DNA from: Colimorpha sp964483145
Lineage (GTDB): Bacteria > Bacteroidota > Bacteroidia > Bacteroidales > P3
Length of the DNA: 64,000 nt
Direction of reading: 5' to 3'
Assembly (NCBI GenBank): GCA_964483145.1
Contig: CAZAAK010000002.1
Coordinates: 9,699-73,698, forward strand
Shown here: positions 8,074 to 16,971 of the stretch, piece after piece
How the letters are laid out: every line of letters begins with the position of its first letter
Numbering within the stretch: position 1 is the stretch's first letter
Translations under genes and position numbers: made by a program
Notes under the pieces: generated by a model
Told to the model about the DNA's origin: nothing
What the model saw: the letters and a program-made list of their open reading frames with translations, nothing else
Database searches by the model: none

Positions 8074-10194
8074 ATGGGAATTATTGGAAGTATCAGAAAA
8101 CACTCCGGGATAGCGGTTACTGTTGTAGGTATTGCTATCGTTGCGTTCATTATCGGTGACCTTGCCAAGAACAAGAATGGTGTGCCCGACATGGGGCGGA
8201 TTGACGACCAGACCATCACTTATAACCGTTACAACGAGAAGGTTGAGGAGATGGAGAATAGCTATAAGGCTCAGCAGGGCGTTGCTCAAATTCCTAGCGA
8301 TGTCGAGTATCAGTTGCGCGACCAAGTTTGGCAAAATTTGGTAACAGAGACCCTCACTGACAAGGAATTTGAGAAGTTGGGTCTGCAACTTAGCGGTGCT
8401 GAGTTGAACGATATGTATATGGGTACTTTTGTTCACCCTTATATCCGTCAAATCTTCACTGATCCCCAAACTGGCAACTTCAATCCTGCCACTGTTAGGC
8501 AGTATATGTCCAATTTCGACAACCTTGACACCGCTCAGCGTATGCAATTGGTGGAGATAGAAAAGACAGTGAAAGAGGACCGCAAGCAACAAAAATATAG
8601 TGCATTGATTTCGCGTGGCATGTATATGCCCAAAGCTATTGCCAACCAAGTTGCCCAGATGGGCAGCAAGTTGAGCAACGTTACTGCCATCAATTGCAGA
8701 TACCAATCGGTAAACGATGAAGAAATTGGAGCTTTAACTGATCAGGATTACCAAAACTACTATAACAAGCACAAGGCTGAGTTCCGCTTGCGTGATGAGA
8801 TTCGAGAGATAGACTATGTAATTTATCCCGTTGTCCCCACCCAGCAGGACATGGCAAACATTCAAGAAGAAGTGCAAAAGACTTGGGGTGAGTTCCAGAC
8901 TGTTGCTCCCGAGGAGTTGACATTTTTCGTCAACGCAGAATCCTCCCGTAACTATGACTCTACCTACCGTAAGGCCAGTGAGTTTGCTAGTCCTATGGAT
9001 AGTGCCTTAGCGTCTGTTGGTGAAGGCGGGTTCATCAGTCCTCGCATTGTGGGTAATGAATGGATGATGGCCAAAGTGCTGAACGTTGCAAATCGTCCTG
9101 ATAGTTTGCGGGCAAGCACGATTTATATCTTCAACGACAAGGCCGGTGGCAATATCACCCGTAGCGATGAGCAGGCCAAACAACTTGCCGACAGTGTGAT
9201 GAATGTGTTGAAAAACGGTAAGATGAGTTTTGAGGATGCGGTAAAGCAGTATTCGGATGATCCCCAGAAATCGCAGAACAACGGTGATATGGGTTGGGCT
9301 CTTGATGGTAGCTATGGATTTATCAATGAAGATGTTGTAAATACGCCAGAAGGTGGCATGTTTGTAAAACAGCACCCTCAGGAGGTTGGTTATTTTCTCG
9401 TGAAAGTTACAGGCAAGACTCCATTGCACAAGAAGTACCGCGTGGCTGTAATTGCTCGCGAAATCGCTGCTAGTGAGGCAACATCGCGCAACATTTACAA
9501 TGAGGCCAACAAGTTTGCCGGTAGCAACCGCACTTGCGCAGAGATGACCGCAACTGCGCAGAAAGAGAATTTGCAGGTGCGCAACGCTATGGTGAGTGCT
9601 ATGCAGTATGGTATTGGTGGTGTCAGCAATGCTCGTAGTATTGTCCAATGGGCATACAAAGAGGACACTGAGGTTGGCACTGTGGCAGACCAGATTTTCG
9701 AAGGTGATGACATGTATATTGTGGCTGCATTGAAGGACGTATACAAGGTAGGGTACGCTTCCCTTGATCAGGTTCGTCCAATGATAGAGAATCAGGTTCG
9801 CATTGAGAAGAAAGCTGAAGTGTTGAAAGCACGTCTTGAGGAGGCCAAAAATGGGGGTGGTAACCTTGCTACCATCGCTACTAAGGTGAACGCAACTGTT
9901 GATACCCTTGACAGCGTCTCCTTCAACGACTACTATTTGGGTCAGTATGGCATGGAGCCCAAAGTACAGGCTGCCATTGCTGCCTCGGCTGCCAACAAAT
10001 TAGTAGGTCCTATACAAGGTGCCAATGGTGTATATATGATTAGCGTCAACGCTAAGATGGATAATCCTGCCTCAGCTAATGCCGATGCTATCCGCCAGCA
10101 AAAAGAGCAGACTTTTATGCAAGGTTTGCGGGGTATTCAGCAAGTGCTGAAAGATAATGCAAAGATTGAGGATAACCGTATCAAATTCTTCTAA
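8074..10194 (+). CDS. PpiD-like membrane-anchored peptidyl-prolyl isomerase/foldase
   Basis: 706-residue SurA_N/PPIase family protein that assists folding of exported proteins at the inner membrane. Seen: short cytoplasmic N-terminus MGIIGSIRKHS, one transmembrane helix (about residues 12-31, VTVVGIAIVAFIIGDLA), a SurA_N-like helical chaperone region with GRIDDQTITYNRYNEKVEE, and a parvulin-like domain at about residues 345-450 (SFEDAVKQYSDDP...NNGDMGWALDGSYGF). A further C-terminal domain of ~250 residues ends VLKDNAKIEDNRIKFF. Its stop codon overlaps the next gene's ATG (TAATG). Confidence 0.88.
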   Translation: MGIIGSIRKHSGIAVTVVGIAIVAFIIGDLAKNKNGVPDMGRIDDQTITYNRYNEKVEEMENSYKAQQGVAQIPSDVEYQLRDQVWQNLVTETLTDKEFEKLGLQLSGAELNDMYMGTFVHPYIRQIFTDPQTGNFNPATVRQYMSNFDNLDTAQRMQLVEIEKTVKEDRKQQKYSALISRGMYMPKAIANQVAQMGSKLSNVTAINCRYQSVNDEEIGALTDQDYQNYYNKHKAEFRLRDEIREIDYVIYPVVPTQQDMANIQEEVQKTWGEFQTVAPEELTFFVNAESSRNYDSTYRKASEFASPMDSALASVGEGGFISPRIVGNEWMMAKVLNVANRPDSLRASTIYIFNDKAGGNITRSDEQAKQLADSVMNVLKNGKMSFEDAVKQYSDDPQKSQNNGDMGWALDGSYGFINEDVVNTPEGGMFVKQHPQEVGYFLVKVTGKTPLHKKYRVAVIAREIAASEATSRNIYNEANKFAGSNRTCAEMTATAQKENLQVRNAMVSAMQYGIGGVSNARSIVQWAYKEDTEVGTVADQIFEGDDMYIVAALKDVYKVGYASLDQVRPMIENQVRIEKKAEVLKARLEEAKNGGGNLATIATKVNATVDTLDSVSFNDYYLGQYGMEPKVQAAIAASAANKLVGPIQGANGVYMISVNAKMDNPASANADAIRQQKEQTFMQGLRGIQQVLKDNAKIEDNRIKFF

Positions 10195-10721
10195 TGGCCA
10201 GTGGTCGTTTGGATGCAATAAAGGAGAAAGGCGCAGCTCTAAGGCTGCGCCTTTCTAATAATTGGCGTGATTTTCGTGAACGTATGCACCATAAGCACCG
10301 CCTGATGCTGATGGATACCGATACCCTCAAAGAGAGATTTTCAATGGAACTTACGGGTATCAATATTTTCACTTATATGGGTGTTTCGGTCATTGTGTTG
10401 CTAATTCTTTCCATGTTGCTTGTTGCATTTACTCCGCTACGCAATCTTGTACCCGGATACATTAAACCAGAGCAGCGCGAAGAAATTGCCCGTAGTGCCC
10501 AAACCATTGATTCTTTGAAACGGGTTATTGAGGGACATGACAGAATGATAGCTGTGATACAGGCTGTTGTAAACGGTCAGCCCCTCACGGATGAACAGAA
10601 GCAGCAGACTTGTGAAATTGAGGAAGAGGTCGCCCAGTATAGACATTCAAAGGCCGATTCGTTGTTGCGCCTAGAAATAGAGGCGAAGCAGAAGCGGGCA
10701 AAAGAGCTTAAGAAAAAATGA
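10194..10721 (+). CDS. Membrane protein resembling the N-terminal part of Bacteroidota M23-type proteins, no peptidase domain
   Basis: 175 residues: a basic N-terminus (HHKHRLMLMDTDTLKERFSMELTGIN), one transmembrane helix at about residues 62-84 (VSVIVLLILSMLLVAFTPL), then a periplasmic coiled coil beginning RNLVPGYIKPEQREEI and ending in a Lys-rich tail. The segment from KHRL to PGY resembles the anchor region of Bacteroidota membrane M23 metallopeptidases, but the LytM domain with its HxxxD and HxH motifs is missing. ATG 10194 overlaps the ppiD stop; ATG 10284 is a plausible alternative start, lying beyond a terminator-like hairpin. Probably co-transcribed with ppiD. Confidence 0.65.
   Translation: MASGRLDAIKEKGAALRLRLSNNWRDFRERMHHKHRLMLMDTDTLKERFSMELTGINIFTYMGVSVIVLLILSMLLVAFTPLRNLVPGYIKPEQREEIARSAQTIDSLKRVIEGHDRMIAVIQAVVNGQPLTDEQKQQTCEIEEEVAQYRHSKADSLLRLEIEAKQKRAKELKKK
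10227..10254 (+). terminator. Terminator-like hairpin inside the start of the next ORF
   Basis: Perfect 10-bp stem AAAGGCGCAG (10227-10236) / CTGCGCCTTT (10245-10254), 8-nt loop, starting 33 nt after the ppiD stop. The 3' T-run is short (CTTTCTAAT). It lies within codons 12-21 of the downstream ORF if that ORF starts at 10194. It may attenuate read-through from ppiD. Confidence 0.5.
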
Positions 10722-10792
10722 AGTCAGTTCAAAATTTTGAAACGGGCAGACCAATCTGTTATATAGTCCAAATTTCTTGATTTGCATTTGAT

Positions 10793-11929
10793 ATGAAGAG
10801 GATTGCTATATTAGGTTCAACGGGTTCGATAGGAACACAAGCGCTGAATGTAATTCGACGACACCGTGATGCTTTTGCAGTAGAGGTGCTTTGTGCTGGC
10901 AGTAATGCTGACCTACTGATAGAGCAGGCGTTGGAGTTTGAGCCCAACGCTGTATCGATAGCCGACAAATCGAAGTACCGACAGGTGCAGAGCTCATTAT
11001 CATCTCACGACATTAAGGTGTTTTGCGGAATGGAATCCATAGCTGATTTGATGGAAATGGAGTCGATAGACCTTGTTTTGGCTTCCATCGTAGGTTTTGC
11101 GGGGCTACGTCCCACCCTAAGAGCTATTGAATACCATAAACCAATTGCATTGGCTAACAAAGAAACCATGGTGGTAGCAGGTGAAATCGTTACCCGTGCG
11201 GCCATTGAGAACCATGTTCCCATTTTACCGGTTGACTCTGAGCATTCGGCCATCTTCCAAAGCCTAGTTGGTGAGGACGGAGGTGTGGATAAGATTTTAC
11301 TGACAGCTTCTGGTGGGCCTTTCCGCGGGTATACGAAGGAACAGTTGGAGAAGGTGACGCTTGCTGATGCTCTCAAACATCCCAATTGGAGTATGGGCCG
11401 CAAGGTGACAATTGACTCGGCTTCTTTGATGAACAAGGGATTGGAGGTGATAGAGGCACGTTGGCTTTTTGATGTTCCAGCTGAACGCATTGAAGTGTTG
11501 GTACATCCGCAGTCGGTAGTACATTCAATGGTGCAATATGTTGATGGGAGCATCAAAGCTCAACTAGGCGTGCCAACAATGGAGACGCCTATTCAATACG
11601 CTTTCAGTTTCCCAGAACGCATAGAGAGCTTTTTACCGCGGTTGAACTTTGGATTATATAGTCATTTGGACTTTGAGAATCCCGATACTAAAACCTTCCG
11701 TTGCTTGGATTTGGCGTATCAAGCCATCGCAAAAGGGGGCAACATGCCTTGTATTATGAATGCGGCTAACGAGGTTGCTGTAGGGCGTTTCATCGACGGA
11801 AAACTCACTTTTATGCAAATTCCAGAGCTAGTGGAAGAACAGATGCAACGGGCTCCTTTTATTGCAAAACCAACCTTGGATGAGCTATTCCAAACCGATG
11901 CGGAGGTGCGGGCTAGTGCGAGGAATTAG
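10793..11929 (+). CDS. dxr: 1-deoxy-D-xylulose 5-phosphate reductoisomerase
   Basis: NADPH-dependent enzyme making 2-C-methyl-D-erythritol 4-phosphate, the committed step of the MEP isoprenoid pathway. 378 residues, normal length. Seen: Rossmann motif LGSTGSIGTQALNVI, ANKETMVVAGE, the metal/substrate motif PVDSEHSAIFQ, SASLMNKGLEVIEARWLF, and VHPQSVVHSMVQYVDGS of the catalytic domain, then the C-terminal helical domain. In many Bacteroidota dxr is followed by the site-2 protease gene; here that gene is 10 kb away. Confidence 0.97.
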   Translation: MKRIAILGSTGSIGTQALNVIRRHRDAFAVEVLCAGSNADLLIEQALEFEPNAVSIADKSKYRQVQSSLSSHDIKVFCGMESIADLMEMESIDLVLASIVGFAGLRPTLRAIEYHKPIALANKETMVVAGEIVTRAAIENHVPILPVDSEHSAIFQSLVGEDGGVDKILLTASGGPFRGYTKEQLEKVTLADALKHPNWSMGRKVTIDSASLMNKGLEVIEARWLFDVPAERIEVLVHPQSVVHSMVQYVDGSIKAQLGVPTMETPIQYAFSFPERIESFLPRLNFGLYSHLDFENPDTKTFRCLDLAYQAIAKGGNMPCIMNAANEVAVGRFIDGKLTFMQIPELVEEQMQRAPFIAKPTLDELFQTDAEVRASARN

Positions 11930-12371
11930 TCATTACATAGTCTTAGAGAGAGAAAGACAGTTTGGGGGGCAAAGTCGTTTCTTGCAGTAGGACTTGGTGG
12001 TGAGTATTGCAGGCGGTAGTTTGCGTAAGCAGGTTGTGTAATCCGGATATAGGTATATTTTAGTGTATCTAGGCGGAACATGCGTAGGATGATTTCACAT
12101 CCGGTAGTGAGTGGTCTGGTGGGATTGGTGTCGCAAGATAAGGACCATGAGAAATATTTGGTGTTACATTCGGTTAATCGGCAGATTGCGATGTGCATAA
12201 AGTGAGCATGCATATAAATTCCCCAAAACAATTTGTATTTTTCGTAGAAAAGTGTATCTTTGCAAAAAAATTGAAAGTAGTATACGCTCTTTAGATGCTT
12301 GTAAAATAATGGAATAGGTAATTTCATTAGTGAATGAAACACCTAAAGGCTCAAAAAAAACAACTGTTATC
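11930..12371. other. Intergenic region upstream of the DUF2795 gene
   Basis: About 440 bp. The last 140 bp hold the DUF2795 promoter (listed). The first 300 bp show no convincing coding frame or hairpin; minus-strand frames through it begin inside dxr or past the promoter and look like chance. Confidence 0.5.
12232..12262 (+). promoter_or_regulatory. Promoter of DUF2795 gene
   Basis: TTTG at 12232-12235, 19-bp spacer, TATCTTTG at 12255-12262: a textbook Bacteroidota promoter. A leader of about 105 nt leads to the ATG at 12372. Confidence 0.8.
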
Positions 12372-12593
12372 ATGTATTGGACACTTGAATTGGCAACAAA
12401 GTTGGAGGATGCTCCGTGGCCTGCCACTAAGGACGAGTTGATTGATTATGCCCAACGTACAGGAGCCCCAATGGAGGTAATAGAAAACTTGATGGAGATT
12501 GAGGACGAAGGTGAAGCTTACGACAGTATCGAGGACCTTTGGCCCGACTATCCCACCAAAGAAGACTTCTTTTTCGAAGAGGATGAATATTAG
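12372..12593 (+). CDS. DUF2795-type small acidic conserved protein
   Basis: 73 residues, strongly acidic, starting MYWTLELATKLEDAPWPATKDELIDYAQRTG (helix-turn-helix-like DUF2795 fold) and ending DYPTKEDFFFEEDEY. This protein is nearly invariant across Bacteroidales in my recollection; its function is unknown. The start at 12372 is chosen because family members begin MYWTLELA; an upstream in-frame ATG (12330) would add 14 unusual residues. It ends 5 bp before the DUF2520 gene, so they are likely co-transcribed. Confidence 0.85.
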   Translation: MYWTLELATKLEDAPWPATKDELIDYAQRTGAPMEVIENLMEIEDEGEAYDSIEDLWPDYPTKEDFFFEEDEY

Positions 12594-12598
12594 CTGAT

Positions 12599-13387
12599 AT
12601 GAGAATTTCTTTTATTGGCTCGGGCAATGTGGCGACCCACCTTGCTTTGGCCATGTTTAACCGTGGTCATGTAATTGACCAAATTTGGTCGCGAAGTCTT
12701 TCCTACGCTAAATTATTGGCCAACAGGGTTCAGGCAGAACCGATTAATGATTTTTCGCAGTTGCGCACGTCGGCCTACGTGTATATTTTAGCCATAAGCG
12801 ATGATGCTCTTTATGATGTGACACCCAATCTTCACCTTGGTGATGCTTTGGTGTTGCACACTTCAGGGGCAACTCCCGCAGAGGTACTGAAAACCACTAG
12901 TAGCCGATATGGTGTCCTTTGGTCGCCACAAACTTTTGTTCGGGATGTGGCTTTAGATTATGGCGAGTTGCCTTTTTGTATTGAAGGCAATACCCAGCAG
13001 ACCGAAGCCGACATAGCGGAGCTCATAGGAATGATATCCTCACATATCTACCTTGCTAATTTTGAGCAGCGGCAGTATCTGCACCTTTCTGCCGTGCTAG
13101 TTAGTAACTTTACAAATTGCCTTTATGGCATGGCACAGCAGATATGTGGGATGCATGGTATCCCTTTCGAGATTCTTCACCCCATTATTGCTACTACAGC
13201 GCAGAAGGTCAGGTGGGGGGATGTGCGTTATCAAGTCACAGGACCGGCCGCTCGCAAGGACAGGGGAACTCTTGATGCTCACAGGGCGCTTCTTGCTGAT
13301 GACCCTCAGTTGCTCAAGATTTACAATGAATTCACTCGCCTTATCCAAACTCGAATGAAAGTAAATCAGGTTGGTGGTCATGATTGA
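12599..13387 (+). CDS. Rossmann-fold/DUF2520 protein
   Basis: 262 residues. N-terminal NAD(P)-binding Rossmann domain with GSGNVATHLALAMFNRGH, followed by a helical C-terminal DUF2520 domain (HLSAVLVSNFTNCLYGMA). Resembles ProC/beta-hydroxyacid dehydrogenase-type oxidoreductases, but substrate is unknown. The gene overlaps tatD by 8 nt (its stop TGA lies within ATGATTGA), so translation is likely coupled. Confidence 0.85.
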   Translation: MRISFIGSGNVATHLALAMFNRGHVIDQIWSRSLSYAKLLANRVQAEPINDFSQLRTSAYVYILAISDDALYDVTPNLHLGDALVLHTSGATPAEVLKTTSSRYGVLWSPQTFVRDVALDYGELPFCIEGNTQQTEADIAELIGMISSHIYLANFEQRQYLHLSAVLVSNFTNCLYGMAQQICGMHGIPFEILHPIIATTAQKVRWGDVRYQVTGPAARKDRGTLDAHRALLADDPQLLKIYNEFTRLIQTRMKVNQVGGHD

Positions 13388-14153
13388 CACACATTGCCAC
13401 CTATATGACGAAGCTTTTGATGGTGACCGTGATGAAGCTATAGGCAGGGCTATAGCAGCAGGGGTAGATTTGATGCTTCTCCCAGGCATAGACAGCCAAA
13501 GCTACGCGGCTCAAGAGGCTCTTGAGTTGGCTTTTCCTCAGTATTTCCGACAAATGATGGGACTCCATCCCACATCAGTTACCGCAGATTTCGAGTCGGA
13601 ACTCTCTATAGTGGAGCAGAAACTTTTCCAATCTGGGCGTTCTTATGTTGCTGTGGGAGAGATTGGTTTGGATCTTTATTGGGACAAGACTTTCTTGGAA
13701 CAGCAGAAAGAAGTCCTAAGCCGACAGATGCGTTGGGCGCAAGCGCTAAAATTGCCAGTATGCTTGCACATTCGCAAGGCTTACAATGAACTTTTTGGAC
13801 TTTTGCGCGATCTTGGTTTTGGTACCTATAGCGGTGTGATGCATTGTTTCGGTGGTAGTCTTCAAGAGGCTTGGCGTGCCATAGAGATGGGTTTTTACAT
13901 TGGAGTTGGTGGGGTGGTTACCTTCAAGAATGCCACTTTGGCTGAAGTGGCAGCTACGGTACCGTTGGACCGTATCGTGCTTGAAACAGATGCACCCTAT
14001 CTCTCACCAACACCCTATCGCGGCAAACGTAACGAGAGCGCCAATATTCCCATCATTGCCCAAAAAATTGCCAATCTTCGCGGAATCTCTCAAGAGGAGG
14101 TCGCCTTAACTACAACGCACGCGGCAGAGACCCTTTTTAGCCTAAGCAGATGA
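13380..14153 (+). CDS. tatD: TatD-family metal-dependent hydrolase
   Basis: 257-residue TIM-barrel hydrolase of the TatD family, with 3'-5' DNase activity known for E. coli TatD and YcfH relatives. Metal-binding motifs all present: IDTHCHLYDE, VGEIGLDLYWDK, VCLHIRKA, GVMHCFGG and VLETDAPYLSPTPYRGKRN. ATG 13380 chosen because MIDTHCHL is the family N-terminus; an upstream ATG at 13371 would add three residues. Overlaps DUF2520 by 8 nt. Convergent with manC. Confidence 0.92.
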   Translation: MIDTHCHLYDEAFDGDRDEAIGRAIAAGVDLMLLPGIDSQSYAAQEALELAFPQYFRQMMGLHPTSVTADFESELSIVEQKLFQSGRSYVAVGEIGLDLYWDKTFLEQQKEVLSRQMRWAQALKLPVCLHIRKAYNELFGLLRDLGFGTYSGVMHCFGGSLQEAWRAIEMGFYIGVGGVVTFKNATLAEVAATVPLDRIVLETDAPYLSPTPYRGKRNESANIPIIAQKIANLRGISQEEVALTTTHAAETLFSLSR

Positions 14154-14256
14154 TTATCTATGTCGGCAATACTGTTTCTCTTGGGTTGTTGGCATTGCGG
14201 TAAAGCAAGAAGCAAAAGAGACCGTTGGGTTGTTTTTTCAAAGAAATATCCGGGTG

Positions 14257-15291
14257 TCAATTCTGTGAGAATTCCTTGATGCGTTGTTCTTCGCTACGAC
14301 GACAAACGAGGATTTGTCCACCCTTTTCAGATACGATATATCCGTCAAGTCCTTGCAGAACAACCTTTTTGGCATCTTCGGCATGAATGACGCAATTGCT
14401 ACACTCGTAAAGATAGATATTGCCCACTACGCCATTTCCGTTGCTGTCTTGGTTCAGTTTATCATGTAGGGAGGCCCAATTGCCAAGGTCGCTCCATCCG
14501 CAATCGGCAGGGTGTGTGTAAACCTTGCCTTCATAGGCGGCAGGTTCCATAATGGCATAGTCGACAGAAATTTTCTCGCAGTTTGGGAAGATGGTTTGTA
14601 CATCGTCATCCGTCTTCATGCGGTCCATGTCGTTGGCCAGATTGGGACGATATGTTTGGAATGCATTCGTAATGGTGGCAATATTCCACACAAAAATGCC
14701 GGCATTCCAAAGATAGTCGCCACTAGTGAGATACTGTTGGGCAACTTCCAAACAGGGTTTCTCCTTGAAGGCTTGCACTGGTAGTATTTCGCCACTGGCA
14801 ACCTTTGTGGAGTTGCATTTGATGTAGCCATAGCCTGTTTCTGGGCGGTTAGGTTTTATGCCAATGGTAACTATGGCATCGTTTTTGGCAGTAAAATCTA
14901 AGGTATTTTTGATGACGCGACGGAATTCTTCAGGGTTCATAACTACGGCATCGGAAGGTGTAACCACTACGTTGGCATATGCATCCTCTTGGCGGATACG
15001 CCAACTTGCCCACGCTATACAGGGAGCGGTGTTGCGTGCAGCGGGCTCTGCCAAAACGTGCGAAGTAGGTATGCTGGGAATTTGTTTGCGAACAATGTCA
15101 ACGTAGGCAGCGTTGGTGACTACCCAAAAGTTCTCCATAGGACAGATTCCTTTAAATCGGTCGACAGTGAGTTGTATGAGGGTATGTCCACAACCCAATA
15201 TATCGATGAACTGTTTGGGGAATTTGGGAGTGCTGAGTGGCCAGAATCGACTTCCAACGCCACCGGCCATGATGACTACATGATTGCTCAT
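14257..15291 (-). CDS. manC: Mannose-1-phosphate guanylyltransferase
   Basis: Makes GDP-mannose from mannose-1-phosphate and GTP, feeding GDP-fucose and mannosylated glycans. 344 residues: nucleotidyltransferase signature MAGGVGSRFWPLSTPKFPKQF, VVTPSDAVV (metal Asp), FKEKP loop, YLWNAGIFVW, and a C-terminal beta-helix-like tail. It lacks the C-terminal phosphomannose isomerase domain of bifunctional ManC, so it is the short form. 44 bp downstream of trpS on the same strand, perhaps one transcript. Confidence 0.93.
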   Translation of the reverse strand: MSNHVVIMAGGVGSRFWPLSTPKFPKQFIDILGCGHTLIQLTVDRFKGICPMENFWVVTNAAYVDIVRKQIPSIPTSHVLAEPAARNTAPCIAWASWRIRQEDAYANVVVTPSDAVVMNPEEFRRVIKNTLDFTAKNDAIVTIGIKPNRPETGYGYIKCNSTKVASGEILPVQAFKEKPCLEVAQQYLTSGDYLWNAGIFVWNIATITNAFQTYRPNLANDMDRMKTDDDVQTIFPNCEKISVDYAIMEPAAYEGKVYTHPADCGWSDLGNWASLHDKLNQDSNGNGVVGNIYLYECSNCVIHAEDAKKVVLQGLDGYIVSEKGGQILVCRRSEEQRIKEFSQN

Positions 15292-15335
15292 AGAGCGTGT
15301 TATTATGGTGAATAAAATTTGTTTGGCAGATTGGG

Positions 15336-16346
15336 TCAGTTGCGGTAGCCAATGGCATGGCGGACTTCCTTGATGGTTTTACTGGCGCTCTCGTGCGCCT
15401 TCTCCTTGCCTTGGTCCATAATGCGTCTAAGGTACTCCTCGTTGGCGGCAAGGTCTTCGAATTTCAAGCGGAAAGGCTCACAGAAGTTGACCATGTCCTC
15501 GGCTAGCTGTTTCTTCATATCGCCATAGCGAATCTGACAACGGTTGTAGAGATCATCGAAATATTCCACGGTATCTGGGGTGGAAACAGCTTTCATGAGG
15601 GTGAACAGGTTCTCGATTTCCACGGGTTTTGTTTGGTTCATCTCCGTGGGGCCACTGTCGGTCTTGGCGCGCATAATCTTCTTGCGGATAGATTTGGGGT
15701 CCTCATTGAGGAAGATGGCATTGTCCTCTCCTTCGCTTTTCCCCATTTTTCCGCTACCATTGAGACCGGGAATCTTGATCAGCTCATGACCGAAATTATA
15801 GGCTTGTGGCAATGGGAAGATTTCGTGTTTGTACATATTATTAAAGCGCTGTGCAAATGTGCGGGTCATTTCCAAGTGTTGCTCCTGGTCTTTCCCAACA
15901 GGTACCATAGTTGCCTTATGGATGATGATGTCGGCGGCCATGAGGGTCGGATAAGTGAGTAGGCCCGCATTGACGTTGTTGGGACTCTGACGTACCTTGT
16001 CCTTGAAACTGGTGACGCGTTCGAGCTCACCGAGGTAAGCATTCATATTGAGGAAGAGATATAGCTCAATAGTCTCGGGGAGGTCGCTTTGAAGGTAGAT
16101 GGTTGTCTTGTTGGGGTCTAGCCCGCAGGCGATGTATTGGATGAGAATCTGACGGGCATTGCCGTAGAGATTGTCGGGGGTGGGGTGTGTGGTGAGCGAA
16201 TGGTAATCTGCTACAAAGAAGTAGCAATCATATTCGTCCTGCATGCGTACGAAGTTACGTAAGGCACCAAAGTAGTTGCCTAAATGAATGTTGCCAGTAG
16301 GGCGTATGCCGCTGCAGACAATCTCGCGTTTGCTGGTATTGGTCAT
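15336..16346 (-). CDS. trpS: Tryptophanyl-tRNA synthetase
   Basis: Class I synthetase charging tRNA-Trp. 336 residues. Seen: PTGNIHLGNYFGAL (HIGH-type motif), the Trp-binding core, and GSGKMGKSEGEDN (KMSKS-type motif with Gly, a common variant). Start at ATG 16346 (MTNTSKREIVCSGIRPTG) because the promoter box TACTTTTG lies at 16420-16427 and a longer frame from 16463 would begin upstream of it. The tRNA-Trp gene is at 46.9 kb. Confidence 0.95.
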   Translation of the reverse strand: MTNTSKREIVCSGIRPTGNIHLGNYFGALRNFVRMQDEYDCYFFVADYHSLTTHPTPDNLYGNARQILIQYIACGLDPNKTTIYLQSDLPETIELYLFLNMNAYLGELERVTSFKDKVRQSPNNVNAGLLTYPTLMAADIIIHKATMVPVGKDQEQHLEMTRTFAQRFNNMYKHEIFPLPQAYNFGHELIKIPGLNGSGKMGKSEGEDNAIFLNEDPKSIRKKIMRAKTDSGPTEMNQTKPVEIENLFTLMKAVSTPDTVEYFDDLYNRCQIRYGDMKKQLAEDMVNFCEPFRLKFEDLAANEEYLRRIMDQGKEKAHESASKTIKEVRHAIGYRN

Positions 16347-16419
16347 ATTTGTTTTTTGATGAATGGCAGTTGTGATAAATCTCTTGAATTGTTGTAAATG
16401 CCGGCTTGCAAATAAAGTG

Positions 16420-16427
16420 CAAAAGTA
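16420..16427 (-). promoter_or_regulatory. -7 box of trpS promoter
   Basis: TACTTTTG on the minus strand, giving a leader of about 65 nt. It lies between the small-lipoprotein terminator and trpS. Confidence 0.65.
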
Positions 16428-16471
16428 CGAAAAAAATATAGATAAACAGCAAAATGGCAACAAAATGGCAA

Positions 16472-16508
16472 CAAAAAAAGTAGGGTCGACCTTGCCGACC
16501 CTACTTTT
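16472..16508 (-). terminator. Intrinsic terminator after the small lipoprotein gene
   Basis: Perfect 13-bp stem AAAAGTAGGGTCG (16476-16488) / CGACCCTACTTTT (16496-16508), 7-nt loop, with a T-run on the minus strand (16472-16479). It starts 19 nt after the lipoprotein stop. It could also act in the plus direction. Confidence 0.9.
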
Positions 16509-16526
16509 CGTACGGTTGTGCTCGAA

Positions 16527-16703
16527 TTATTCAGCAACAGTGGCGGCGGTGTCAGCGGGAATGGTGTCAGCAGGAACTTCCTGAGCCATCTCTTCGACAG
16601 CAACGGGAGTGTCAACATTCTCCTCCTCAGCGGGGGTGTTGTTGTTGCAAGCTGCGAAAGCGAACATACCGGCAACAGCCATAAGGAACATTACTTTTTT
16701 CAT
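16527..16703 (-). CDS. Tiny acidic lipoprotein (58 aa)
   Basis: 58 residues: signal peptide MKKVMFLMAVAGMFAFA, lipobox FAAC with the lipidated Cys at 19, then NNNTPAEEENVDTPVAVEE and a Pro/Ala/Asp/Thr-rich acidic tail with a repeat (PADTIPADTAATVAE). It is a real gene on context: promoter box TACTTTTG at 16787-16794, ATG at 16703, stop at 16527, strong terminator 19 nt later. Monocistronic. The function is unknown; small acidic lipoproteins of this kind are often abundant in Bacteroidota (inference). Confidence 0.82.
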   Translation of the reverse strand: MKKVMFLMAVAGMFAFAACNNNTPAEEENVDTPVAVEEMAQEVPADTIPADTAATVAE

Positions 16704-16786
16704 TTCTCTAATTTTTTAAAGTTATCTATACTAGGTTATTAAAACTTCTTCTTGATTCGTCTTGTTTTTTCGTTCGAAATCGGTTG

Positions 16787-16794
16787 CAAAAGTA
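16787..16794 (-). promoter_or_regulatory. -7 box of small lipoprotein promoter
   Basis: TACTTTTG on the minus strand, about 84 nt upstream of the lipoprotein ATG. Confidence 0.65.
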
Positions 16795-16971
16795 ATACAT
16801 TTTCCACGACTAAAGAGAAAAAGAAATGTCAAAAAAACCTAACGAATCCGCAAAATGTTAAAATTCAAAATATTAAAAATGCATTTTTTCGACATTCTTC
16901 CTCGTTTCCTACTTGAATTTCAGTATTTTTAGTCCTAGGAAAATAGAAATTTGGGGTATATTTAGCCGGCT

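Noticed and set aside
15736..15780. KMGKS in TrpS as a degenerate active-site motif
   Set aside because: Gly at this position is a common natural variant of KMSKS in this family.
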